A stretch of 64,000 nucleotides of DNA from NCBI RefSeq assembly GCF_020539485.1, contig NZ_JACDXU010000001.1, positions 1,054,001-1,118,000 on the forward strand. The letters are read 5' to 3'. How positions within the stretch are numbered: position 1 is the stretch's first letter; each line of letters starts with the position of its first letter. This DNA is from Fulverythrobacter ferritrahens. GTDB lineage: Bacteria > Pseudomonadota > Alphaproteobacteria > Sphingomonadales > Sphingomonadaceae. Shown piece by piece: positions 17,217-25,243 of this stretch. Both the position numbers and the translations under genes were made by a program. The notes under the pieces were generated by a model that was given only the letters and a program-made list of their open reading frames with translations, made no database searches and was not told where the DNA came from.

Positions 17217-17332
17217 GCTTGTGGAAGCCTGTCCTGAGCGGCGGCAGCCGGCAGACAGCCGATGGGACCACGCGCCTCCCTTGGGCATGGGAGACCTTCG
17301 CCCGCGTGCTTCGAAAGGCTCAGCACGAGCGG
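17205..17332. repeat. Imperfect palindromic repeat before the radical SAM gene
   Basis: The arms at 17205-17230 (CCGCTCAGCCTGAGCTTGTG) and about 17307-17332 (reverse complement CCGCTCGTGCTGAGCCTTTC) match at 18 of 26 positions. The unit resembles the sphingomonad repeat containing CTGAGCTTGTCGAAG. It supplies the stop of the upstream helix-turn-helix gene. Confidence 0.55.
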
Positions 17333-17377
17333 AGCCTAGGGGCCGGAAAGGACACGCACCTTGCCAATGTTCCACTT

Positions 17378-18478
17378 ATGTTCTATCCATTCCCCATGCC
17401 CGTCCCTCCCCCCATACGCGGCCGCGGAGCCACTTCCTCCACCCTGTCGCGGCGCTTCAACCTGCCCGCGCGGGAGGTGGATGGGGACTGGCTGGATGAA
17501 GTGGAGGCGCTGGACGGCCCGCCGCCAAAGCTGCGCACCAGTGTCACGCAGGAGCATCCGCGCACGATCCTGAACTTCAACAAATCGCCCGACATCCCGT
17601 TCGACCGTTCGATCAATGCCTATCGCGGCTGCGAGCATGGCTGCGCCTATTGCTTCGCGCGCCCGACCCATGCCTATCTCGACCTGTCGCCGGGGCTGGA
17701 TTTCGAGACCAGGCTGTTCGCCAAGCCCGATGCGGCGCGGCTGCTGCGCGAGACGCTGGGGAAGAAGGGCTACAAGGTGCAGCCCATCGCCATGGGGACC
17801 AATACCGATCCTTATCAGCCGATCGAGGCGCAATATCGGATCACGCGGCAGATATTGGAAGTATGCCTGGAAACACGGCATCCGGCGCTGATCACCACCA
17901 AGTCCGACAGGGTGCTGCTTGACCTCGATATTCTGGCAGAAATGGCGGCCAACAATCTGATTTCAGTATCTCTTTCCGTTACAAGCCTCGATCCGCATCT
18001 GTCCCGCACGCTGGAGCCGCGCGCGGCAACGCCCAGCAGGCGTCTGGCCGCGCTGGCGCGGCTTTCCGCGGCGGGCGTGCCCACTCATGTCTCGGTCGCA
18101 CCGGTGATCCCGGCCATCACCGATGGGGAAATGGAGGCGATCCTGGCCCGCGCGGCGGAGGCGGGGGTTACTTCCGCCAGCTGGATTCTGATTCGCCTGC
18201 CGCATGAAGTGGCGCCGATCTTCCGCGAATGGCTGGACGCCCATTTCCCGGAGCGGGCGGAAAAGGTGATGGCCATCGTGCGGGCCATGCGCGGGGGCAA
18301 GGATAATGACGGGCGCTATTTCAAGCGCTTCCGGCCCGAAGGCGTCTGGGCCCGGCTGCTGCGCGACCGGTTCCGGCTGGCCGTGAAGCGCAGCGGCATT
18401 GCGCAGTATTATCCCCGGCTGGATTGCAGTGGCTTCCGGCCGCCGGTGCAAGGGGGGCAGATGGATCTGTTCGGGTAA
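17378..18478 (+). CDS. PA0069-family radical SAM protein
   Basis: A 366-residue protein (from ATG 17378; ATG 17396 is also possible). The radical SAM cluster motif is RGCEHGCAYC, with Cys85, Cys89 and Cys92 in the CxxxCxxC spacing. SINAYRGCEHGCAYCFARPT, IAMGTNTDPYQPIE and LITTKSDRVLLDLDIL are typical of the PA0069/Rv2578c family, which is distantly related to spore photoproduct lyase. Such proteins generate a 5'-deoxyadenosyl radical, and the substrate of this family is not known. The frame is open back to 17219, but that part lies in the repeat at 17205-17332 and is not expected to be coding. The ribosome site is weak. Confidence 0.9.
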   Translation: MFYPFPMPVPPPIRGRGATSSTLSRRFNLPAREVDGDWLDEVEALDGPPPKLRTSVTQEHPRTILNFNKSPDIPFDRSINAYRGCEHGCAYCFARPTHAYLDLSPGLDFETRLFAKPDAARLLRETLGKKGYKVQPIAMGTNTDPYQPIEAQYRITRQILEVCLETRHPALITTKSDRVLLDLDILAEMAANNLISVSLSVTSLDPHLSRTLEPRAATPSRRLAALARLSAAGVPTHVSVAPVIPAITDGEMEAILARAAEAGVTSASWILIRLPHEVAPIFREWLDAHFPERAEKVMAIVRAMRGGKDNDGRYFKRFRPEGVWARLLRDRFRLAVKRSGIAQYYPRLDCSGFRPPVQGGQMDLFG

Positions 18479-18545
18479 ACTTCCTGTCATGCCAAGGGGA
18501 TAGATGGCGCTTGCGCCGCGGAAAGTTAACAGGCAGGAAATGACG

Positions 18546-18920
18546 ATGAGCGGCTTCGAACAGGCCAAGCTGGCCCTTGTCCATTTTACCGGCCTCGAAA
18601 GAGACGCGCTGCACATCTACGTGTCGCTGATCGTCTTTTTCGGCTCCTGCCTGCTGCTGCGCTGGAAAGCCTGGCAGATCAGGCCGCTGCTGCTGGTGCT
18701 GCTGGCCGCCCTGATCGGCGAGTTTCTGGATCTCTATAATCAATCCACGCTGGGCCAGCCTCTGCTCTGGGGTGAAAGCGCGAAGGACATGGTGAACACC
18801 TGCATGGCCCCCGCGATCCTGATGCTGATGGCCCGGCTGAGCGGCGTGTTCCGCAAGACTGGCGCAAGTGAGGCGCTTGACGGGGAAGCCGCTTCTCCCG
18901 GGGATGCCCCCCAGGCCTAG
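18546..18920 (+). CDS. Small membrane protein of unknown function
   Basis: A 124-residue protein with about three hydrophobic segments (HIYVSLIVFFGSCLLL, RPLLLVLLAALIGEFLDL and VNTCMAPAILMLMARL) and a polar, alanine-rich C-terminal tail. ATG 18546 is chosen because AGGA lies about 7 nt upstream; ATG 18540 is the alternative. I do not recognise the family. Its TAG stop overlaps the TAG stop of the convergent dnaE gene through a shared CTAG (18917-18920), so the two coding regions end on the same four bases. Confidence 0.75.
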   Translation: MSGFEQAKLALVHFTGLERDALHIYVSLIVFFGSCLLLRWKAWQIRPLLLVLLAALIGEFLDLYNQSTLGQPLLWGESAKDMVNTCMAPAILMLMARLSGVFRKTGASEALDGEAASPGDAPQA

Positions 18921-21900
18921 GCGACCAGACGCAGATTGCTCCGCCCGCCCTGCGGCTTGAAATCGCCCACGATCAGCCCCTCGATATCCGAAAGCCGGTC
19001 CACCAGTTCGCCATCCAGCGCGAAATCGCGTCCAAGGCGGACGAGCGGCCTGAGGTCCGGCCCGGCATTGAGCCGCGCCATCACTTCGCCGCAGCCCGGA
19101 TTGCCCGGCAGCAGAGCCAGCGCCAGCTGTTGCAAGGCTTCCTCGCTGGTGATTTCCAGCGTCAACTGCATCCGGGTGGAGCCGGTGACTTCCGCCAGGG
19201 GCCGCGCCCCGCGCACCGTCACGCGCGGCGGTTCGTCCGGGCTGGGTGAATCGAGTTCCACCGTCAGCAGCACGCAGGTGCCGTCCGCCGCCCATTTCGG
19301 GAACGCATCGACCAGGCTCTCCTCGAAACAGGCGGCGCTGAACTGGCCGGAGGAATCCGAGAAATCGGCGCGGATGAACTCGCTGCCCTTGCGTGTCCGG
19401 CCCTTGCTCGCCCCTTCCACCATGGCGGCCATCACCGCCGTGCTGCGCCCGCTGGGCGCGCCGCCTTCCATCAGGCCGGCATAGGACCGCGCACCATTGG
19501 CGGAGGCCACGGCGCGATATTGCTGCACCGGATGGGCGGCAAAATAGAAGCCGAAATTCTCCCGCTCCTTCGCCATCTGCTCGGTCTTCGACCAGGGCGG
19601 CGTATCGACCAGACGCAGGGCCTGTTCCTGATGGCCTTCGCCGCCGAACAACCCGGCCTGCCCGCTTTCCCGCTCGCGGTTGGAAGCATCGGTCACGGCC
19701 AGCAATATGTCGGCATTAGCCAGCACCTTGGCGCGGTTCGGCTCAAGGCAATCGAAGGCCCCAGCGCCTGCCAGCCCTTCCAGCTGGCGGCGGTTCATCG
19801 CGCCGGGCGGCACGCGGCGGAACAGATCCTCAAGGCTCTCGAACGGGCCATTGGCTTCGCGTTCGGCCACCAGAACTTCCATCGCCTTCTCGCCGACATT
19901 GCGGATGCCCGCCAGCGCATAGCGCACGGCGTGCCCCTCATGCGTCTGATCGACCGAAAACTCGGCCTCCGACATATTCACGTCCGGCCCGGCCACCTCG
20001 ATCTTGTTGCGGCGCATATCGTCCACGAAGACCGAGAGCTTTTCGGACTGGTGCATGTCGAAGCACATGGATGCGGCGTAGAATTCATGCGGGTAATGCG
20101 TCTTGAGCCATGCCGTCTGGTAAGACAGCAGCGCATAGGCCGCCGCGTGGGACTTGTTGAAGCCGTAGCCTGCGAATTTGTCGATCAAGTCGAACAGCTC
20201 GTTGGCCTTGGCCTTCTCGATGCCCGAGATTTCCTTGCAGCCATCGACGAAGCGCTGGCGCTGGGCATCCATTTCCGCCTGGACCTTCTTGCCCATGGCG
20301 CGGCGCAGAAGGTCTGCATCGCCCAGCGAATAGCCGGCCAGGATCTGCGCGGCCTGCATCACCTGTTCCTGATAGACGAAGATGCCGTAGGTTTCGGAAA
20401 GGATGCCTTCCAGCTTGGGATGCGGATATTCGATCTCCGCCTCGCCATTCTTGCGCTTCCCGAACAGGGGGATGTTGTCCATCGGGCCGGGCCGATAGAG
20501 CGAGACGAGCGCGATAATGTCTCCGAAATTGGTCGGCTTCACCGCCGCCAGCGTGCGCCGCATGCCTTCGGATTCCAGCTGGAACACGCCCACCGTGTCA
20601 CCCCGCTGGAGCAGCTCGTAAACCTGTTTGTCATCCCACGGCAGCGTGTCGAGATTGACCTCGATCCCCCGCCGGGCGAGCAGGTCCACCGCCTTGCGCA
20701 GCACCGACAGGGTCTTGAGGCCGAGGAAGTCGAACTTCACCAGCCCGGAATCCTCGACGAACTTCATGTCGAACTGCGTCACCGGCATGTCCGAACGCGG
20801 ATCGCGATAGAGCGGCACCAGCTGGGCCAGCGGCCTGTCTCCGATCACCACGCCTGCGGCATGGGTGGAGGAATTGCGCGGGAAGCCTTCCAGCTGCATC
20901 GCCAGATCGATCAGGCGCTTCACATCGGGATCGGAATCGTACTCGCGCTTGAACTCGGCCACGCCATTCAGCGCACGCGGCAGCGGCCAGGGATCGGTGG
21001 GATGGTTGGGCACCATCTTGCACAGCCGGTCCACATGGCCGTAGCTCATCTGCAGGATGCGGCCCGTATCGCGCAGCACGGCGCGGGCTTTCAGCTTACC
21101 GAAAGTGATGATCTGGGCCACGTGATCGTGCCCATATTTGCGCTGAACATAGCGGATCACCTCGCCGCGCCGCGTTTCGCAGAAGTCGATATCGAAGTCC
21201 GGCATGGAAACGCGTTCCGGGTTGAGGAAGCGTTCGAACAGCAGGCCCAGCTTGATCGGATCAAGATCGGTAATGGTCAGCGCCCAGGCCACCAGCGAGC
21301 CCGCGCCGGAACCGCGCCCCGGCCCCACCGGGATGCCGTTTTCCTTCGCCCATTTGATGAAGTCGGCAACGATCAGGAAGTAGCCGCCAAAGCCCATGCG
21401 GTTGATGACGTCGATCTCGAATTCGAGCCGCTCGTCATAGATCCGACGCTGTTCCTCCGTCAGATCCTCGTAAGGCGCGAGCCGGGCAGCGAGGCCCCGG
21501 CGCGCATCTTCCGCCATCATCCGCGCTTCGCCTTCCTTGTCACCGGCAAGGCTGGGCAGGATCGGCTTGCGCTTGGGAGGCGCCACGGCGCAGCGGCGGG
21601 CGATGGTCAGCGTATTGGCCAGCGCCTCCGGCAGATCCGCGAATTCCTCCGCCATCAGTTCGGCCGATTTGACGAAGGCTTCAGGAGCGGAGCGCGGCCT
21701 GTCCGGCGCGTCGATCTGGGTGGAATGGGCAATGCACAGCATCGCGTCATGCGCGGCGTGGAAAGCCGGCTCCGCAAAATTGGCGGGATTGGTGGCTACC
21801 AGCGGCAGGCCGCGGGCATAGGCATAATCCACCAGCCCCTCTTCCCCCGCCTCTTCCACGGGATCGCCACGCCGGGAGAGTTCGATATAGAGGCGGCCGG

Positions 21901-22384
21901 GGAAGAACTCCTCCAGCCTATGCCCGTAATCCCACGCTGCCTCCGCCTTTCCGTCGGCGAACAGGCGCGTCATCCCGCCCTCGCCCGCGCCGGTCAGGGC
22001 GATCAGCCCGTGATTATGCGCAGCCAGATCGGCGAAAGTGACGTGCGGCTCCATCTCCAGCGGACGGTCCAGATGGGCGCGGCTGACGAGGTGGCACAGG
22101 CTGTTCCACCCGGCCTGATCCTGAGCGAAAAGCGGCAGATAATCTACCTGCTTGCCATCCTCCCGCACCACGCCCAGCAGCGTGCCGATGATCGGCTGCA
22201 CGCCCTGATCGCGGCAGGCGCCGGCAAAGGCGACCGTGCCATACAGCCCGTTGCGATCGCAGATGGCGATGGCAGGGAACTTCCGTTCCTTCGCCAGTTT
22301 GGCGATGGCCTTGGGATCTATCGCGCCTTCCAGCATGGAGAAGGAGGAGAAAACCCGAAGCGGAACGAAGGGGGCGAAGGACAT
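18917..22384 (-). CDS. dnaE: DNA polymerase III alpha subunit
   Basis: A 1155-residue replicative polymerase subunit, close to E. coli DnaE in length. An N-terminal PHP domain (VFSSFSMLEGAIDPKAIAKL, AICDRNGLYG) leads into the polymerase core. The catalytic aspartates sit in PDFDIDFCETRRGEVIRYV, and GRGSGAGSLVAWALTITDLD and GFNKSHAAAYALLSYQTAWL are characteristic. A helix-hairpin-helix region and the C-terminal OB and tau-binding regions follow. The start ATG 22384 is divergent from the Yip1 gene across 130 bp. It is the main replicase rather than the mutagenic DnaE2/ImuC, as judged by length and the absence of imuAB nearby. Confidence 0.98.
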   Translation of the reverse strand: MSFAPFVPLRVFSSFSMLEGAIDPKAIAKLAKERKFPAIAICDRNGLYGTVAFAGACRDQGVQPIIGTLLGVVREDGKQVDYLPLFAQDQAGWNSLCHLVSRAHLDRPLEMEPHVTFADLAAHNHGLIALTGAGEGGMTRLFADGKAEAAWDYGHRLEEFFPGRLYIELSRRGDPVEEAGEEGLVDYAYARGLPLVATNPANFAEPAFHAAHDAMLCIAHSTQIDAPDRPRSAPEAFVKSAELMAEEFADLPEALANTLTIARRCAVAPPKRKPILPSLAGDKEGEARMMAEDARRGLAARLAPYEDLTEEQRRIYDERLEFEIDVINRMGFGGYFLIVADFIKWAKENGIPVGPGRGSGAGSLVAWALTITDLDPIKLGLLFERFLNPERVSMPDFDIDFCETRRGEVIRYVQRKYGHDHVAQIITFGKLKARAVLRDTGRILQMSYGHVDRLCKMVPNHPTDPWPLPRALNGVAEFKREYDSDPDVKRLIDLAMQLEGFPRNSSTHAAGVVIGDRPLAQLVPLYRDPRSDMPVTQFDMKFVEDSGLVKFDFLGLKTLSVLRKAVDLLARRGIEVNLDTLPWDDKQVYELLQRGDTVGVFQLESEGMRRTLAAVKPTNFGDIIALVSLYRPGPMDNIPLFGKRKNGEAEIEYPHPKLEGILSETYGIFVYQEQVMQAAQILAGYSLGDADLLRRAMGKKVQAEMDAQRQRFVDGCKEISGIEKAKANELFDLIDKFAGYGFNKSHAAAYALLSYQTAWLKTHYPHEFYAASMCFDMHQSEKLSVFVDDMRRNKIEVAGPDVNMSEAEFSVDQTHEGHAVRYALAGIRNVGEKAMEVLVAEREANGPFESLEDLFRRVPPGAMNRRQLEGLAGAGAFDCLEPNRAKVLANADILLAVTDASNRERESGQAGLFGGEGHQEQALRLVDTPPWSKTEQMAKERENFGFYFAAHPVQQYRAVASANGARSYAGLMEGGAPSGRSTAVMAAMVEGASKGRTRKGSEFIRADFSDSSGQFSAACFEESLVDAFPKWAADGTCVLLTVELDSPSPDEPPRVTVRGARPLAEVTGSTRMQLTLEITSEEALQQLALALLPGNPGCGEVMARLNAGPDLRPLVRLGRDFALDGELVDRLSDIEGLIVGDFKPQGGRSNLRLVA

Positions 22385-22514
22385 AATGCAGAGGTAGCAA
22401 GCGCATCCCGACGATCAAGGGCGATGCCGCGCCGGCTGGGGAAAAGCCTGAACACTTGCGCTTCGTCGAAAAAAAGGTTCCACTCCCGGTCCAGTTACCG
22501 AGGGGAGACTGGCA

Positions 22515-23132
22515 ATGTCGGATAATCCGTTGAGTTCCGAGAATACCGCCTCGCTCATCGCCCGCGCCAAGGCGATGATCATGCAGCCCAAGGCCGAATG
22601 GTCCAAGGTTGCTGCCGTGCCCGGGAACGTTCAGGGCATATTGATCAAATACGCCTTGCCGCTGATCGCCATCGGCCCGATCTGCAGTTTCATCGGCGGG
22701 CAGCTGTTCGGCTACAATGCCATGATCATGATGTTCCGGCCCAGCCTGTCCTTTTCGCTGACCATCGCGATCACCGGCTTCGTCCAGTCGATCATCGCGC
22801 TGTTCGTCGTCAGCTTCGCCGCCAATTTCCTCAGCCCCAAATTCGGCGGCAAGGATGATTTCGGCTCGGCCTTCAAGCTGGTCGCCTATTCGATGACCGC
22901 CGCCTGGCTCGCGGGAGTGTTCGGCATACTTCCGATGCTGGGCGGCATCGCGGCCATCGCCGGGGGAATCTACAGCATCTATGTGCTGTTCCTGGGTGCC
23001 ACACCCGTCATGGCCGTGCCGCAGGAGAAGGCCGCTGGATATATCGCGGTGACCGTTCTGGTGGCGATCGTGGCCTCGATCATCCTGAACATGGTGGCCG
23101 CTTCCTTCATCACGCCGGCCATGGCGTTCTGA
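22515..23132 (+). CDS. Yip1-family inner-membrane protein
   Basis: A 205-residue protein with a cytoplasmic N-terminus (SENTASLIARAKAMIMQPKA, then EWSKVA) and about five hydrophobic segments from residue 45 onward, including YALPLIAIGPICSFIGG and YIAVTVLVAIVASIILNMVA. The layout matches the bacterial Yip1/YIP1-like domain. Function in bacteria is unknown. A GGGGAGA about 9 nt before ATG 22515 is a good ribosome site. A strong terminator follows at 23148-23175. Confidence 0.85.
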   Translation: MSDNPLSSENTASLIARAKAMIMQPKAEWSKVAAVPGNVQGILIKYALPLIAIGPICSFIGGQLFGYNAMIMMFRPSLSFSLTIAITGFVQSIIALFVVSFAANFLSPKFGGKDDFGSAFKLVAYSMTAAWLAGVFGILPMLGGIAAIAGGIYSIYVLFLGATPVMAVPQEKAAGYIAVTVLVAIVASIILNMVAASFITPAMAF

Positions 23133-23147
23133 CGATCCGGCAGCAAG

Positions 23148-23175
23148 GGAGCCCGCAGAACACGGGCTCCTTTTT
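23148..23175 (+). terminator. Rho-independent terminator after the Yip1 gene
   Basis: An 8-bp perfect stem (GGAGCCCG at 23148-23155, CGGGCTCC at 23163-23170) with a 7-nt loop is followed directly by TTTTT. It lies 15 nt past the Yip1 stop and 20 nt before the end of the convergent lolD gene. Confidence 0.92.
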
Positions 23176-23195
23176 CGGCGCCTCTTGAGCCCGAT

Positions 23196-23882
23196 CTATT
23201 CGAGCACGCCCTCGTGCAGGCGCACGACGCGGTCCATCGCCATGGCGAGCCGCTCATTATGCGTGGCCACCAGCGCCGCGCTGCCTTCTCCGCGCACGAG
23301 GCGGACGAATTCGGCCAGCACCTTGTCTGCCGTCGTCTCGTCGAGATTGCCGGTGGGCTCGTCAGCCAGCACGATGCGGGGCCGGTTGGCCAGAGCGCGC
23401 GCCACGGCGACGCGCTGCTGTTCGCCGCCGGATAGCTGGCTGGGCCGATGTTCGAGCCGCGCCCCAAGGCCGAGCGAGGTCAGCAATTCGCTGGCCCGTG
23501 CCTGAGCCTCGGCCGGGCTTCTGCCCGCCACCAGTTGCGGCAGGATCACGTTTTCCAGCGCGTTGAAATCGGGCAGCAGGTGGTGGAACTGATAGACGAA
23601 GCCGATGCAATCGCGGCGCAGCGCGGTGCGTCTATCCCCCGGCAGAGTGCTCGCATCGGTTCCGGCGATCTCGATCCGCCCGCCAAAGCCGCCTTCCAGC
23701 AGGCCCACTGCCTGGAGCATGGTGGATTTGCCCGAGCCCGAGGGACCAAGCAGCGCCACGATCTCGCCCGGCTGGACTGCCAGGTTCACCCCGCGCAATA
23801 CGTCGATCCTCACCCCGCCCTGCTCGAAGCTGCGGGTCAGGTTGGTCAGCTGCACCACCGGCATCAGATGGGCGTTATTCAT
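23196..23882 (-). CDS. lolD: Lipoprotein-releasing ABC transporter, ATP-binding subunit
   Basis: A 228-residue ATPase of the LolCDE complex, which extracts outer-membrane lipoproteins from the inner membrane and hands them to LolA. The Walker A is [11 protein letters not shown] near residue 45, the signature is [15 protein letters not shown], and the Walker B is [14 protein letters not shown]. The start at ATG 23882 overlaps the last 8 nt of the permease gene, so the pair is coupled. ATG 23864 is a possible alternative start. Its 3' end faces a terminator of the convergent Yip1 gene. Confidence 0.96.
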   Translation of the reverse strand: MNNAHLMPVVQLTNLTRSFEQGGVRIDVLRGVNLAVQPGEIVALLGPSGSGKSTMLQAVGLLEGGFGGRIEIAGTDASTLPGDRRTALRRDCIGFVYQFHHLLPDFNALENVILPQLVAGRSPAEAQARASELLTSLGLGARLEHRPSQLSGGEQQRVAVARALANRPRIVLADEPTGNLDETTADKVLAEFVRLVRGEGSAALVATHNERLAMAMDRVVRLHEGVLE

Positions 23883-25116
23883 AGCGCAGCACCTGCACAG
23901 GATCGGTATTGGCGGCGCGGAACGCCGGATAGAGCGTAGCTACGAAGCTGAAGACCAGCGCCATTATGCTGATGGCGATAACTTCGCCGGGATCGGTGCG
24001 GCTCGGCAACTCGGTGAGGAAGCGGATCGAAGGGTCCCACAGGTTCTGGCCCGTCACGATCTCTATCCCGCGCACAATCTGCTGGCGGAAGAACAGGAAC
24101 ACGAAGCCCAGCGCCAGGCCCGCCATGGTGCCCAGCGCACCGATCAGGAAGCCGGTGGTGACGAATATCTTCAGCATACTCGTTCGCGTGGCACCCATGG
24201 TGCGCAGGATCGCGATGTCCCGCGTCTTGGCACGCACCAGCATGATGAGCGAGGACAGGATGTTGAATACCGCCACCAGCACGATGATGGACAGGACGAC
24301 GAACATCGCCACCCGTTCCACCGCCAGCGCCTCGAACAGGCTGGAGTTGATCGTCTTCCAGTCGGAAATCACCGCCACGCCCGCAAGCTGGCGCTGAACC
24401 GGCGCGAGGATTTCGGTCACCTTGTCAGGGTTGACGGTCTTCACTTCGATCATGCCTACCGTGTCGCCGATCAGCAGCAGGGTCTGCGCATCCTGCATGG
24501 GCATGACGACGAATTTCTCGTCATAATCATACACGCCCACTTCGAAGATCGCGGCCACTTCATAACCGATCTGGCGCGGCACGGTGCCGAAGGGCGTTGC
24601 CCGACCGGCGGGATTGATGATGGTGATCGTATCGCCGATCCGCGCGCCGAGATTTTCCGCAAGCCTGCTGCCGATGGCAACCTTGCTGGCGCCGGGCCGC
24701 AACTGGGCAAGGCTGCCGGAAACCTGCTGCGGTTTGAGGCGATTGATGTCCTGCTGCGTATTGCCGCGAACCAGCACGCCTTCAACGCGGCCGTTGAAGG
24801 TGACCAGCAGCGGCTTTTCGATGAGCGGAGAAGCGCGGACAACGCCCGGCGTCTTCTTCACTTCCTTGAGCACCTGCTGCCAATTATCGAAGCGTTCGCC
24901 ATAGGCCTGGATGATGGCATGGCCGTTCAGCCCCACGATCTTGTCGAGCAGTTCGGCGCGGAAGCCGTTCATCACGCTCATCACGATGACCAGCGCGGCG
25001 ACGCCAAGCATCACCGCCACAAGGCTGATCCCGGCGACGAGGGCAATGAAGGCCTCTCCCCTGCCGGGCAGCATGTAGCGCTTGGCGATCATCCATTCGA
25101 AAGGTGACAGGATCAA
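23875..25116 (-). CDS. Lipoprotein-releasing ABC transporter permease (LolC/LolE family)
   Basis: A 413-residue integral inner-membrane protein with the LolC/E layout: a first membrane helix at about 25-50, a large periplasmic domain (about 50-270), and three helices in the C-terminal FtsX-like domain ([20 protein letters not shown], then [18 protein letters not shown]). The start is TTG 25116, because the family motif [17 protein letters not shown] begins immediately there; the nearest ATG (25092) would remove it. Alphaproteobacteria often have a single LolC/E-type permease (LolF), and only one is seen here. Confidence 0.94.
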   Translation of the reverse strand: MILSPFEWMIAKRYMLPGRGEAFIALVAGISLVAVMLGVAALVIVMSVMNGFRAELLDKIVGLNGHAIIQAYGERFDNWQQVLKEVKKTPGVVRASPLIEKPLLVTFNGRVEGVLVRGNTQQDINRLKPQQVSGSLAQLRPGASKVAIGSRLAENLGARIGDTITIINPAGRATPFGTVPRQIGYEVAAIFEVGVYDYDEKFVVMPMQDAQTLLLIGDTVGMIEVKTVNPDKVTEILAPVQRQLAGVAVISDWKTINSSLFEALAVERVAMFVVLSIIVLVAVFNILSSLIMLVRAKTRDIAILRTMGATRTSMLKIFVTTGFLIGALGTMAGLALGFVFLFFRQQIVRGIEIVTGQNLWDPSIRFLTELPSRTDPGEVIAISIMALVFSFVATLYPAFRAANTDPVQVLRYE

Positions 25117-25243
25117 GCGGGTTGCTTTTCGTTGTTATCGTCCAAGTGGGCGGGGTTTAGAGGTGCCCCGAAGGCGAGGCAATGGAAAAGGCCCAAACGG
25201 AATGCGCCCGCCCATCCCCATATGCGGTTGGTCGAATCCTGCG

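Noticed and set aside
19520-22525. A 1001-codon open frame on the plus strand
   Set aside because: It runs antisense through dnaE. In high-GC DNA such stop-poor shadow frames are common; the protein is histidine- and arginine-rich with no recognisable domain.
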